DNA of 64,000 bases from Actinokineospora spheciospongiae (GTDB taxonomy: Bacteria; Actinomycetota; Actinomycetes; Mycobacteriales; Pseudonocardiaceae), in NCBI RefSeq assembly GCF_000564855.1, contig NZ_AYXG01000147.1, forward strand, positions 1 through 64,000, in the 5' to 3' direction. Positions 46,523 through 54,903 of the stretch are shown here, one piece after another (position 1 is the first letter of the stretch; every line of letters begins with the position of its first letter). The translations under genes and the position numbers were made by a program. The notes beneath the pieces were generated by a model. That model did no database searches and was not told where the DNA came from. It saw nothing but the letters and a program-made list of their open reading frames with translations.

Positions 46523-46872
46523 GCGAGCTCACCCGCCGCCCGGCGCAGCGCGGACTCGGCGTCCTGCTCGGTGCCCTCGATGTTGGTCCAGGTGTTGCGG
46601 ACCGCCTGGACCGTGCCGCCCAGCGACTCGGCCAGGCCCGTGACCCCGGCGTGCTGGCGCTGGTTCGCCGCCCGCAGCGCCGCGCTGAGCCCGACCTCGC
46701 TGCCGATCTTGGAGAACGCGTGCTCGCCGAACTCCGCCTGCCCGCGCAGGTCTTCCTCGGCCGCGCCGCGCAGCCGCTCGGCGAGCGGCCGCACGGCGGC
46801 GGTGTAGGCCGAGAACGCGTCCTCCTCGCCGTGGTAGCCGCCCACGTCGGAGGTGTTCGGTGGTGTGGTCAT
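46519..46872 (-). CDS. WXG100-like helical protein
   Basis: The 117-residue product has two predicted helices: EEDAFSAYTAAVRPLAERLR and GLSAALRAANQRQHAGVTGL. Between them is no clear WxG, and RNTWTNIEGTEQDAESALRR ends the chain. Length and helical hairpin fit ESAT-6/WXG100-related proteins, but the motif is weak. ATG 46872 was chosen. It is first in the WXG100/NlpC/YbaB/YbaB unit. No EccC-type ATPase is nearby. Confidence 0.7.
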   Translation of the reverse strand: MTTPPNTSDVGGYHGEEDAFSAYTAAVRPLAERLRGAAEEDLRGQAEFGEHAFSKIGSEVGLSAALRAANQRQHAGVTGLAESLGGTVQAVRNTWTNIEGTEQDAESALRRAAGELA

Positions 46873-46949
46873 GGTGCTCCCCCTCCCCATTCGCCGACTG
46901 GGACGCCCCCCGGCGCCGATCGGCTCCCGCATCCTGTCGATTTCGTGTG

Positions 46950-46980
46950 CGCCGGGCACCCGGAACCCGGGTGCCCGGCG
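46950..46980 (-). terminator. Terminator after the deoC-aldehyde dehydrogenase operon
   Basis: A perfect 14-base stem (46950-46963 with 46967-46980) and a 3-base loop begin six bases after the last stop of the operon on the minus strand. Confidence 0.85.
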
Positions 46981-46985
46981 GGTCC

Positions 46986-47852
46986 TCAGGCGCCCATCGG
47001 GTGCCAGACGGTCTTCAGCTCCATGATCGACCGCAGCCGGGTGATGCCCGGCGGCTCGGTCCAGTCCGGCTCGGTCGGCGGCACCCGCAGCACCCGCTTG
47101 ACCGTGCCCGCCGCGGCGGCCTCCAGCTCCGCGCGCAGTTCCGCGGGGGCGCCGGTGAGGTCGAGGGCGTTGACGTCGCCGTGCGCGGCCAGCCACGGCC
47201 CCAGCTCGGCGGCGGACCCGGTCAGCAGGTTGACCACCCCGCCCGGCACGTCCGAGGTGGCCAGCACCTCCGCCAGGGTGATGGCGGGCAGCGGTCGCTC
47301 CCGGCTGGAGACCACGACGGCCGTGCTGCCGGTGGCCAGCACCGGGGCCAGCACGCTCACCAGCCCGAGCAGCGAGGACCGCTGCGGCGCCAGCACCCCG
47401 ACCACGCCGGTCGGTTCCGGCACGGAGAAGGAGAAGTACGGGCCCGCGACCGGGTTGGCCGCCCCGAGCACGGTGGCCAGCTTGTCGGTCCAGCCCGCGT
47501 ACCAGACCCACCGGTCGACGGCGGCGTCCACCAGGGTCCGCGCCTGCTCGACCGCGACCCCCTCGGAGGCGGCGACCTCGGCGGTGAACTGCTCGCGCCT
47601 GCCCTCCAGCACCTCGGCCACCCGGTAGAGCACCTGGCCGCGGTTGTAGGCGGTCGCGCCCGACCACTTCCCGAAGGCGGTGCGGGCCGCGCCGACCGCC
47701 TCGCGCAGGTCCTTGCGGGACGCGTGCGCGGCGTTGGCGAGGAACTTCCCCCCGGCGTCGGTGACCGGGTAGGTGCGCCCCGACTCCGAGCGCGGGAACG
47801 CCCCACCCAGGTAGAGCTTGTACGTCTTGGCGACGGAGATGCGATCAGACAT
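46986..47852 (-). CDS. Truncated aldehyde-dehydrogenase-like protein without catalytic domain
   Basis: The 288-residue product has only the N-terminal, NAD-binding half of an aldehyde dehydrogenase: KLYLGGAFPRSESGRTYPV, YNRGQVLYRVAEVLEGRREQ, GVVGVLAPQRSSLLGLVSVL and VPGGVVNLLTGSAAELGPW. The chain then leaves the family. There is no ELGGK Glu and no catalytic Cys (no GQxC). Full-length enzymes have about 480 residues, as the neighbour does. It overlaps the complete enzyme gene by eight bases, so both are made together. A stabilising or regulatory subunit is likely. Confidence 0.85.
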   Translation of the reverse strand: MSDRISVAKTYKLYLGGAFPRSESGRTYPVTDAGGKFLANAAHASRKDLREAVGAARTAFGKWSGATAYNRGQVLYRVAEVLEGRREQFTAEVAASEGVAVEQARTLVDAAVDRWVWYAGWTDKLATVLGAANPVAGPYFSFSVPEPTGVVGVLAPQRSSLLGLVSVLAPVLATGSTAVVVSSRERPLPAITLAEVLATSDVPGGVVNLLTGSAAELGPWLAAHGDVNALDLTGAPAELRAELEAAAAGTVKRVLRVPPTEPDWTEPPGITRLRSIMELKTVWHPMGA

Positions 47853-49278
47853 CGAGGTAGGCCTCCAAGCCCGCTCGGCCGCCCTCGCGGCCGAAGCCGG
47901 ACTCCCGGTAGCCGCCGAAGGGGGCGGTGGGGTCGAAGCGGTTGAAGGTGTTGGCCCAGACCACGCCCGCGCGCAGCCGGTCGGCCATCCACAGGATGCG
48001 GGACCCCTTCTCGGTCCAGACCCCCGCGGACAGGCCGTAGGGGGTGTTGTTGGCCTTGGCCACGGCCTCGTCCGGGGTGCGGAAGGTCAGCACGGACAGC
48101 ACCGGGCCGAAGATCTCCTCCCGGGCGATGCGCATGGCCTGGCTGACGCCCGCGAACACGGTGGGGGCGAAGAAGAAGCCCTTGTCCGGCACCGGGCACG
48201 GGCTGGTCCAGCGCTCGGCGCCCTCGGACTCGCCGGAGGCGACCAGCTCCTGGATCTTGGTGAGCTGCTCGCGCGAGTTGATCGCCCCCACGTCGGTGTT
48301 CTTGTCCAGCGGGTCGCCCACGCGCAGGGTGGCCACCCGCTTGTGCAGCTTCTCCAGCACCTCCTCGGCCACCGACTCCTGCACCAGCAGCCGCGAGCCC
48401 GCGCAGCAGACGTGGCCCTGGTTGAAGAAGATGCCGTTGACGATGCCCTCGACGGCCTGGTCGAGCGGGGCGTCGTCGAAGACGACGTTGGCCGCCTTGC
48501 CGCCCAGCTCCAGGGTGAGCTTCTTGCCCGAACCGGCCAGCGAGCGCTGGATCGACTTGCCCACGTCGGTCGAGCCGGTGAAGGCGACCTTGTGCACGCC
48601 GGGGTGGCCGACGACGGCGGCGCCGACGTCGCCCGCGCCGGGCAGGACGTTGACCACCCCCGGCGGCAGCTCGGCCTGCTGGATGATCTCGGCGAGCACC
48701 AGGGCGGTGAGCGGGGTGGTCTCCGCGGGCTTGAGCACGACGGTGTTGCCGCAGGCCAGCGCCGGGGCGATCTTCCACGCGGCCATCAGCAGCGGGAAGT
48801 TCCACGGGATGACCTGACCGGCCACGCCCAGCGGCCTCGGGTCCGGGCCGTACCCGGCGAAGTCGAGCTTGTCGGCCCAGCCCGCGTGGTGGAAGAAGTG
48901 CGCCGAGGCGGTCGGCACGTCGACGTCGCGGGACTCCCGGATCGGTTTGCCGTTGTCCAGCGACTCCAGCACGGCCAGCTCGCGGGCCCGCTCGGCGATC
49001 AGCCGCGCGATCCGGTAGACGTACTTGGCCCGCTCGGCGCCGGGCATCGGGCCCCACACCCGCTCCTGCGCCCGGCCCGCGGCCTTGACCGCGCGGTCGA
49101 CGTCGTCGCGGTCGGCGGTGGAGACCTCGGCCAGCACCTCCTCGGTCGCCGGGTTGATCGACTTCAGCGGCTCGCCGCCGCCCTCGACGAACTCGCCGTC
49201 GAGGAACATCCGGTAGCCGGGCTTGAGGTTGGCGATGTCGCGCGACTCGGGCGCGGGGGCGTATTCCCAGGTCGTCAT
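47845..49278 (-). CDS. Aldehyde dehydrogenase (NAD(P)+), complete
   Basis: The 477-residue product oxidises an aldehyde to the acid. Seen: Asn in GQVIPWNFPLLMAAW, cofactor loop FTGSTDVGKSIQRSL, Glu in LTLELGGKAANVVF and catalytic Cys in NQGHVCCAGSRLLVQE, then EEIFGPVLSVLTF and FGGYRESGFGREGG. It is between deoC and the half-length paralog; deoC yields acetaldehyde and glyceraldehyde 3-phosphate, so acetaldehyde is a natural substrate. Its ATG overlaps the deoC stop by one base (TGATG). Confidence 0.94.
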   Translation of the reverse strand: MTTWEYAPAPESRDIANLKPGYRMFLDGEFVEGGGEPLKSINPATEEVLAEVSTADRDDVDRAVKAAGRAQERVWGPMPGAERAKYVYRIARLIAERARELAVLESLDNGKPIRESRDVDVPTASAHFFHHAGWADKLDFAGYGPDPRPLGVAGQVIPWNFPLLMAAWKIAPALACGNTVVLKPAETTPLTALVLAEIIQQAELPPGVVNVLPGAGDVGAAVVGHPGVHKVAFTGSTDVGKSIQRSLAGSGKKLTLELGGKAANVVFDDAPLDQAVEGIVNGIFFNQGHVCCAGSRLLVQESVAEEVLEKLHKRVATLRVGDPLDKNTDVGAINSREQLTKIQELVASGESEGAERWTSPCPVPDKGFFFAPTVFAGVSQAMRIAREEIFGPVLSVLTFRTPDEAVAKANNTPYGLSAGVWTEKGSRILWMADRLRAGVVWANTFNRFDPTAPFGGYRESGFGREGGRAGLEAYLDV

Positions 49279-50273
49279 CAGTCCACCGTCACGTAGTCGG
49301 GGCCGCTGTAGTGGCCCTGGAGCTGGGTTCGGCGCTGCATCAGCAGGTCGTTGAGCAGGCTGGAGGCGCCGAACCGGAACAGGTGCGGGTCGAGCCAGGC
49401 GGGCCCGGCGACCTCGTGCACGGCCACCAGGTAGCGGATCGCGTCCTTGGTCGTGCGGATGCCGCCCGCGGGCTTGACCCCGCGCAGCTCGCCGGTGGCG
49501 GCGTGCCAGTCGTGCACCGCCTGGAGCATCACGTGGGTCACCGGCAGCGTCGCGGCGGGGGAGACCTTGCCGGTGGAGGTCTTGATGAAGTCGCCGCCCG
49601 CGAGCAGGCCGAGCCAGGAGGCGCGGCGCACGTTGTCGGGGGTGGCCAGCTCGCCGGTTTCCAGGATGACCTTGAGGTGCGCGGTGCCGCAGGCCGCCTT
49701 GACCTGGCGGATCTCGTCGAAGACCTGCCCGTAGCGGCCGGAGAGGAACGCGCCCCGGTCGATCACCATGTCGATCTCGGTGGCGCCCGTCTCGACCGCG
49801 TACGCGGTGTCGGCCAGCTTGACCCGCAGGCTGGAGCGCCCGGACGGGAACGCGGTGGCCACGCTGGCCACCCCGACCCCGCTGTCGCCGAGCGCGGCGA
49901 CGGCGGTCGCCACCATGTCCGGGTACACGCAGATCGCCGCGACCCGGGGGACGTCCGGGTGCTCCGGGTCCGGCCTGCGGCCCTTGGCGCACAGGGTGCG
50001 CACCTTGCCCTCGGTGTCGGCGCCCTCCAGCGTGGTCAGGTCGACCATGGAGATCGCGGTGTCGATCGCCCACAGCTTGCTGTCCTTCTTGATGCTGCGG
50101 GTCGCGAGACCGGCCGCGCGCTGCTCCAGGCCCACGGCGTCGACCCCGGGCAACCCGTGCAGGAACCGCCGCAGGGACGTCTCGTCCCGCACGGCGTCGG
50201 CGAACGCGGGGGGTGACCCGGTCCCGCCCGCCGCGGGGGTCGACGGCTGTGCCGCCGTGTCTGTCTCTGGCAT
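49278..50273 (-). CDS. deoC: Deoxyribose-phosphate aldolase
   Basis: The 331-residue product splits deoxyribose 5-phosphate into glyceraldehyde 3-phosphate and acetaldehyde. It is a class I aldolase. The catalytic Lys lies in FIKTSTGKVSPAAT and the second Lys in GVKPAGGIRT; the Asp and Lys of the proton relay appear in EIDMVIDRGAFLSG and HLKVILETGEL. The N-terminus is longer than in E. coli, as in actinobacterial forms (about 310-330). It heads deoC-ald-half-ald. Two DnaA-box sequences lie in the gap before it. Confidence 0.96.
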   Translation of the reverse strand: MPETDTAAQPSTPAAGGTGSPPAFADAVRDETSLRRFLHGLPGVDAVGLEQRAAGLATRSIKKDSKLWAIDTAISMVDLTTLEGADTEGKVRTLCAKGRRPDPEHPDVPRVAAICVYPDMVATAVAALGDSGVGVASVATAFPSGRSSLRVKLADTAYAVETGATEIDMVIDRGAFLSGRYGQVFDEIRQVKAACGTAHLKVILETGELATPDNVRRASWLGLLAGGDFIKTSTGKVSPAATLPVTHVMLQAVHDWHAATGELRGVKPAGGIRTTKDAIRYLVAVHEVAGPAWLDPHLFRFGASSLLNDLLMQRRTQLQGHYSGPDYVTVD

Positions 50274-50325
50274 GGGACCGAGTCTAGGGCGAGGGAACGC
50301 CCACGTCGGCCCTCCGCGTCAGACC

Positions 50326-50369
50326 TGTGGACAACTCCGGTTGCGGCGCCCAGATCAGCCTGTGGACAA
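50326..50369. promoter_or_regulatory. Two DnaA-box sequences upstream of deoC
   Basis: TGTGGACAA at 50326-50334 and 50361-50369 is the reverse complement of TTGTCCACA, the high-G+C actinobacterial DnaA box. Both sit in a longer direct repeat, CCTGTGGACAACTC (50324-50337 and 50359-50372; 35 bases apart). They lie between the deoC start and the stop of the hydrolase gene. Confidence 0.55.
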
Positions 50370-50372
50370 CTC

Positions 50373-51395
50373 TCAGGAGCCGGAGGACACGGTGGCCCGG
50401 TCGACCCGCGCGGCGACCACCGGGTCGGTGGCCCGCTCGGGGTCGCGGCCGTCGCGCAGGATCGCCCGCCACACCCGCGGGTCGTACTCGGCGGGCGCGG
50501 TCTCGCGGATGAACCCGCCCAGCACCTCCAGGAACCGGTGCGGCTCGCTCTGGTGCGGGAAGTGCCCGGAGCGGTCGAACACCGCCAGCCTGCTGCCCGG
50601 CATCGCCGCGTGCGCCAGCTCGGCGTGCGCGACCGGGATGATCCGGTCCTCGGCGCCCCACACCAGCAGGGTCGGGATGCCGCGGGTGAGGTAGCAGCGG
50701 TCGAGCATGGTGACGACCTGGCCCCGCACGTCGACCACCGAGCGCAGCGTGCGCAGGAACGCGGTGCGCGCCATCGGGTCGCGCAGCGCGGCGTAGCGCT
50801 CCAGCGCGTAGGACAGGTCCGGGCCGAAGTCCAGGCCGGTGAAGCGCGACAGCGCGGGCAGCACCCCGGCGACCAGCGACCGCATCGGCGCCGAGGCGAC
50901 GAACGGCATCGCCAGCTCCGCGCCCGGCATCGCGGCCAGCCGCAGCACCGGGTGCACCTCGCGGCCGACGCCGCCGCTGCCCACCAGCACCAGCCGCTCG
51001 CAGCGCTCGGGGAACTGGTAGGCGAACTGCATGGCCACCCCGCCGCCGAGGGAGTGGCCGACCACGGTCACCCGGTCGACGTCGAGCACGCCGAGCAGGT
51101 CGCGCAGGCCGCAGGCGTAGGCCGCCACCGCGTAGTCCGCGCGCGGCTTGTCGGACTCGCCGTGCCCGAGCAGGTCGGGGGCGATGACGGTGTGGTCGCG
51201 GGCGAGCCGCGACAGCACCCGCAGCCAGGTGCCGGAGTTGTCGCTGATGCCGTGCACCAGCAGGACCGCCGGGCCGCTGCCCGCCATCCGGAACGCCCGG
51301 CGGTAGCCGTGGACGGTGCGGAACCGCAGGCCGACGTGGTCGAGGTCCGCCGTCGCGCCGCGGGACCGGGGCACCGCGCTCACACCGTCGCTCAT
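50373..51395 (-). CDS. Alpha/beta hydrolase
   Basis: The 340-residue product has an alpha/beta-hydrolase fold: oxyanion VLLVHGISDNSGTWLRVL, nucleophile elbow VVGHSLGGGVAMQFAYQF (Ser about 118), Asp in VWGAEDRIIPVAHAEL and His in DRSGHFPHQSEPHRFLEVL. The long C-terminal tail (about 40 residues) is atypical. It resembles epoxide hydrolase/haloalkane dehalogenase-type enzymes, but the substrate is unknown. It stands alone on the minus strand. Confidence 0.88.
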   Translation of the reverse strand: MSDGVSAVPRSRGATADLDHVGLRFRTVHGYRRAFRMAGSGPAVLLVHGISDNSGTWLRVLSRLARDHTVIAPDLLGHGESDKPRADYAVAAYACGLRDLLGVLDVDRVTVVGHSLGGGVAMQFAYQFPERCERLVLVGSGGVGREVHPVLRLAAMPGAELAMPFVASAPMRSLVAGVLPALSRFTGLDFGPDLSYALERYAALRDPMARTAFLRTLRSVVDVRGQVVTMLDRCYLTRGIPTLLVWGAEDRIIPVAHAELAHAAMPGSRLAVFDRSGHFPHQSEPHRFLEVLGGFIRETAPAEYDPRVWRAILRDGRDPERATDPVVAARVDRATVSSGS

Positions 51396-51476
51396 GCGCC
51401 CATTGGGCGCCCCCGGTGTTGTGCCGCCGTCACCGCGGCGTTGCGGCTGGGTTGCCGCCCCGCCGACCCGGTGGGG

Positions 51477-52268
51477 TCAGTCGCTGAGCTGCGGCAACAG
51501 CAGGTCCACCCGCACCCCGTCGTGGGTGCGCCTGGTCACGGCCGAGCAGGTCACCTCGACGCCTGTGGACAGCAGTTTGCGCACCGGCTGGGCGTAGCGG
51601 ACGCTCATGGCGTACGTGAGCTGCCCGACCCGCCGACCGCCGAGGAGGACCTCTATGGCCTGTTCCCCCCGGTAGCGACCGCTGTCGATGTCGCAGAACC
51701 CGAGCGTGGCGGGCACCTGGTGGGTGTCGCGGCCCGCGGGCGGGGCGTGCGGTGCCAGCGCGTCCTGGTGGTCCTCCTCGCGGGTGACCGAGCAGGTGCG
51801 CTCGCCCCACAGCCGCACCCGGCCACCGGTCTCGGCGGCCACCATCGGGTCGCGCGCCCCGGTGACCACCTCGACGTCGCGCGGCGGCGCCAGCAGCAGG
51901 TAGACGCCGAACGGGGTGTCGCCGCCGCCGGTGATGCGCGCCGGGCAGGTGCCGACCTGCCCGCGCTCGCCGATCCGCGCCAGGGCGTCGCGGTACTCGG
52001 CGCCGATCGCCTCCGGCAGCGCGCCCACGGTCAGGTTGCGGTCGCCGACGAGGACGTCGACCCGCACCGCCGCGCCCGGTTCGGGCACCAGCGCCGCCGT
52101 GGTGGTCGGGTGCGGACCGCCGTCGGCGGCGACCGCGAGTTCGGCCTGGTGGTCATCGGCGCCGAGCACCGGGACGCGGCCGTGGTCGGGCAGCGCGAGC
52201 CGGTCGTCCGGGATCGGTGGGGGCGCGACGAGCGTGGCCGTGGATCTCTTGCGGGTGAACAGCCACAT
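51477..52268 (-). CDS. Protein with a duplicated HIRAN-like domain (tentative)
   Basis: The 263-residue product from ATG 52268 (GGAGG eight bases upstream) has two similar halves. One has HQAELAVAADGG, VRVDVLVGDRNLTVGALPEA and EYRDALARIGERGQVGTCPA. The other has RYRGEQAIEVLLGGRRVGQL, TYAMSVRYAQPVRKLLSTG and VEVTCSAVTRRTH. The strand-helix-strand order recalls HIRAN-type DNA-end-binding domains, but this is weak. No catalytic residues and no membrane segment. Function unknown. Confidence 0.6.
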   Translation of the reverse strand: MWLFTRKRSTATLVAPPPIPDDRLALPDHGRVPVLGADDHQAELAVAADGGPHPTTTAALVPEPGAAVRVDVLVGDRNLTVGALPEAIGAEYRDALARIGERGQVGTCPARITGGGDTPFGVYLLLAPPRDVEVVTGARDPMVAAETGGRVRLWGERTCSVTREEDHQDALAPHAPPAGRDTHQVPATLGFCDIDSGRYRGEQAIEVLLGGRRVGQLTYAMSVRYAQPVRKLLSTGVEVTCSAVTRRTHDGVRVDLLLPQLSD

Positions 52269-52359
52269 GCGCGGAACCTCCGGCGGGGGACGGCGGGATG
52301 CCCCCCTATCGTCGATCACCCGCCCGGCGTGACACGCGGGGCGGCGGAAGAGATGAGGT

Positions 52360-53013
52360 TCACTCCGAAATCCGGTCGCGGTCGCGCCGGGACTTCTTCG
52401 GGCCGCGGACGTCGACCCCGCCCATCAGGGCGAAACCGGTGATCCGCAGGACCGGCGCACCGGGCGGGCCGACCTGGTTGGACACCCGGCCACCGCCGAA
52501 GCCGCCCATGAAACCGGCGCCGTCGACGTGCACGGTGATGTCCGGCGGCACGATGATCTCGACCCCGCCCATCAGCGCGAACGCCTGGATGGTGGTCTCC
52601 CGGTCCTCGAACCGCGCGTGGGTCAGGTCGAGCTCCACCCCGCCCATCACCGCGACCGCGTTGAACGTCGGCGGCACGGTCCACACCCCCGTGCGCTGGG
52701 CGCCGGACATGATGGCCACCGCGGTGGCCGAGGTGCCCCGCCCGCCGATCCGGCTCGGGGCGCCCGGCTGCGGCTGCGGCTGGACGACGTGGTGCTGCTG
52801 CGCGGGCACGACCTGGTTCGGCAGGTCGCGCAGCACCGGCTGCAACTCGCCGAAGGTCTTCGCGGCGTAGACCCGGTCCAGCCGCTCCTCCATCTCGGTG
52901 ACCGTCAGCCTGCCCTCGGCCATCGCGTCGTGCAGCACCTTGGCGAACCGCTCGCGGTCGGCGTTCGAGGCGCGCATCTCGTCCGGACCGGGGATGCTCG
53001 GCTGCTCTGTCAC
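52360..53013 (-). CDS. DUF1707 protein with LiaF-like C-terminus
   Basis: The 217-residue product has the N-terminal DUF1707/SHOCT-like motif [39 protein letters not shown] and [14 protein letters not shown] Gln/Pro linker and a repeated beta C-terminus follow: [40 protein letters not shown] and [19 protein letters not shown], the LiaF-type cell-wall-stress pattern. No membrane helix. Family members are frequent in actinobacteria without clear function; an envelope-stress link is inference. Confidence 0.9.
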   Translation of the reverse strand: MTEQPSIPGPDEMRASNADRERFAKVLHDAMAEGRLTVTEMEERLDRVYAAKTFGELQPVLRDLPNQVVPAQQHHVVQPQPQPGAPSRIGGRGTSATAVAIMSGAQRTGVWTVPPTFNAVAVMGGVELDLTHARFEDRETTIQAFALMGGVEIIVPPDITVHVDGAGFMGGFGGGRVSNQVGPPGAPVLRITGFALMGGVDVRGPKKSRRDRDRISE

Positions 53014-53081
53014 ACGATCGAGGGTAGCGGGTGGGAGGCCGCCCGTTCGCGGTGTCGCGGATCTCGGCCGAGGTCAGCCGC

Positions 53082-53087
53082 TACCGT
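53082..53087 (+). promoter_or_regulatory. Leaderless-type -10 box of upp
   Basis: TACCGT lies eight bases before ATG 53096. Confidence 0.45.
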
Positions 53088-53095
53088 GTCCGCCC

Positions 53096-53719
53096 ATGGA
53101 CGTCCTCACCGTGGACCACCCGCTGGCGAAGGCCCGGCTCACCGTGCTGCGCGACGCGCGCACCGACGCGGCCACCTTCCGCGCCGCGCTGCAGGAGCTG
53201 ACCGTCATGCTCACCTACGAGGCGATGCGCGGCGCGGCGGTGCGGGTCGAGCGGATTCACACCCCGGTCGCGCGCACCGACGGGTACTGGCTGGCCGACC
53301 CGCCGCTGCTGGTGCCGGTGCTGCGGGCCGGGCTGGGCATGGCCGACCAGGCGCACAAGCTCATCCCGGACGCCCAGATGGGCTTCGTCGGCCTGGCCAG
53401 GGACGAGACCACGTTGCAGCCGACCCCCTACATGGAGTCGCTGCCGCAGGACCTCTCCGGCCGCCCGGTGTTCGTGCTCGACCCGATGCTGGCCACCGGC
53501 GGCTCGATGGCGCACACGATCCGGTTGCTGGTGGAGCGCGGCGCCACCGACGTCACCGCGATCTGCGTGCTGGCCGCCCCGGAGGGCATCGAGTTCCTCG
53601 GCGGCGCGGGCCTGCCGGTCCGCTTGGTCACCGCCAGCGTCGACGAGCGGCTCAACGACTCCGGCTTCATCGTCCCCGGCCTCGGCGACGCGGGCGACCG
53701 CCAGTACGGCGCGGTCTGA
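53096..53719 (+). CDS. upp: Uracil phosphoribosyltransferase
   Basis: The 207-residue product makes UMP from uracil and PRPP. Seen: [20 protein letters not shown], the PRPP loop [17 protein letters not shown] and the uracil-binding C-terminus [19 protein letters not shown]. Normal length. It is divergent from the DUF1707 gene. Only three bases separate its stop from the convergent TetR gene. It completes pyrimidine salvage after DeoA and Cdd. Confidence 0.97.
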   Translation: MDVLTVDHPLAKARLTVLRDARTDAATFRAALQELTVMLTYEAMRGAAVRVERIHTPVARTDGYWLADPPLLVPVLRAGLGMADQAHKLIPDAQMGFVGLARDETTLQPTPYMESLPQDLSGRPVFVLDPMLATGGSMAHTIRLLVERGATDVTAICVLAAPEGIEFLGGAGLPVRLVTASVDERLNDSGFIVPGLGDAGDRQYGAV

Positions 53720-53722
53720 GCC

Positions 53723-54319
53723 TCAGCCGCGGCGGCTCCAGCCCTCGGTGTTGACGCGCACGGCCAGCTCGTAGGTCTTGGCGCTGTCGAGGTCCGGTGG
53801 GAGGGTGCCGCCGAGTTCCAGCGACACCAGCCCGTGCACGATCCCCCAGCAGGCCATGGCCATGTCCTCGGGGCGCTCGGCGGTGAACACCCCGGAGCCG
53901 ATGCCGTTGGTGATCACCTCCAGCAGCGGGGCCAGCGCGGCGAGGGCCTCCGCGGTGGCCTCCGCGTCCGGCTCGAAACCGGGGATGACGCCGCCGAACA
54001 TGACCCCGTACAGGTGCGGGTCGGCCAGCGCGCTCTGCCGGTAGGCGGTGCCCAGGCGGTTGAGCGCCTCGGCGGGGTCGCCCGCGGTGTCGACGGCGCG
54101 CAGGCGGGTGCCGAGGCGGCGGAACGCCTCGACGTACAGCTCGCGGACCAGCGCGGGCTTGCCGCCGAAGAGGGAGTACACCGCGGTCGTCGACGTGTCG
54201 GCGTCGGCGGCGAGGCGGCGGAGGCTGAGGGCGGAGGCGCCCTCGCTGGACAGCAGCTCACCGGCGCGGTCGAGCAGCCGGACACGGAGAGCGTCGTCGT
54301 GGGTCTTCGGTCGCGGCAC
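53723..54319 (-). CDS. TetR-family regulator
   Basis: The 198-residue product has the N-terminal TetR helix-turn-helix: RLLDRAGELLSSEGASALSL, RRLAADADTSTTAVYSLFGG and KPALVRELYVEAFRRL. A ligand-binding helical C-terminus follows (CWGIVHGLVSLELGGTLPPD). The WHG-like region matches TetR_C type 33-like domains; the ligand is unknown. It is divergent from the MerR/aldo-keto reductase operon and could control it, but no shared palindrome was seen for it. Confidence 0.9.
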   Translation of the reverse strand: MPRPKTHDDALRVRLLDRAGELLSSEGASALSLRRLAADADTSTTAVYSLFGGKPALVRELYVEAFRRLGTRLRAVDTAGDPAEALNRLGTAYRQSALADPHLYGVMFGGVIPGFEPDAEATAEALAALAPLLEVITNGIGSGVFTAERPEDMAMACWGIVHGLVSLELGGTLPPDLDSAKTYELAVRVNTEGWSRRG

Positions 54320-54472
54320 CCCGGGAGCGTACCCGGGTCCGGGGTGACCCCCGCCACCTCGACGCCGGGACCGGCCGGTTCCCGTCGCCGCCGGGGCCGG
54401 GCGGCACCGCCGACCCGGTGCGCGAGGTCGACCGCGCGCACCGCCCGAACGGGGTGGGCACCGCCGCCCGAG

Positions 54473-54503
54473 TTGACCTGGAGTGCACTCCAGCTTCTAC
54501 CGT
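54473..54503 (+). promoter_or_regulatory. MerR-type promoter with 19-base spacer and palindrome
   Basis: TTGACC (54473-54478) and TACCGT (54498-54503) are separated by 19 bases, the stretched spacing that MerR proteins correct. CTGGAGTGCACTCCAG (54478-54493), a perfect 16-base palindrome, lies between them. GTG 54511 follows seven bases after the -10. Confidence 0.75.
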
Positions 54504-54510
54504 CGACACC

Positions 54511-54903
54511 GTGACCTACGCGATCGCCGAGGCGGCCCACCGCAGTGGGCTGTCGATCGACACACTCAGGTACTACGAACGCATCGAACTGATCGACCCG
54601 CCCGCCCGCGATTCCGGCGGCAGGCGGGCCTACTCCGACGACGACCTCAACTGGCTGGCGTTCCTCACCCGGCTGCGCACCACCGGCATGCCCATCAAGC
54701 TGATGCGCGAGTACGCCCGGCTGCGCCACCAGGGCGTCGCCAGCGCCGCACCGCGCAAGCGAATCCTCGAGCGGCACCGCGAGGACGTGCTGGCCCGGCT
54801 GGCCGACCTGAGGTCCTGCCTGGACGTGCTCGACTACAAGATCGACAACTACGAGCGCATGTGCGCCGCGGAGACGACCGAGCTGAGAGAGGCCACCGCA
54901 TGA
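54511..54903 (+). CDS. MerR-family regulator of the aldo/keto reductase operon
   Basis: The 130-residue product has the MerR helix-turn-helix [20 protein letters not shown] and the wing [20 protein letters not shown], then a C-terminal dimerisation helix ([20 protein letters not shown] and [14 protein letters not shown]). There is no Cys metal site, so it is not CueR/MerR; it fits the group that controls aldo/keto reductases. The GTG start is set by the leaderless promoter. It overlaps the first reductase by ATGA and probably activates its own operon. Confidence 0.9.
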   Translation: MTYAIAEAAHRSGLSIDTLRYYERIELIDPPARDSGGRRAYSDDDLNWLAFLTRLRTTGMPIKLMREYARLRHQGVASAAPRKRILERHREDVLARLADLRSCLDVLDYKIDNYERMCAAETTELREATA

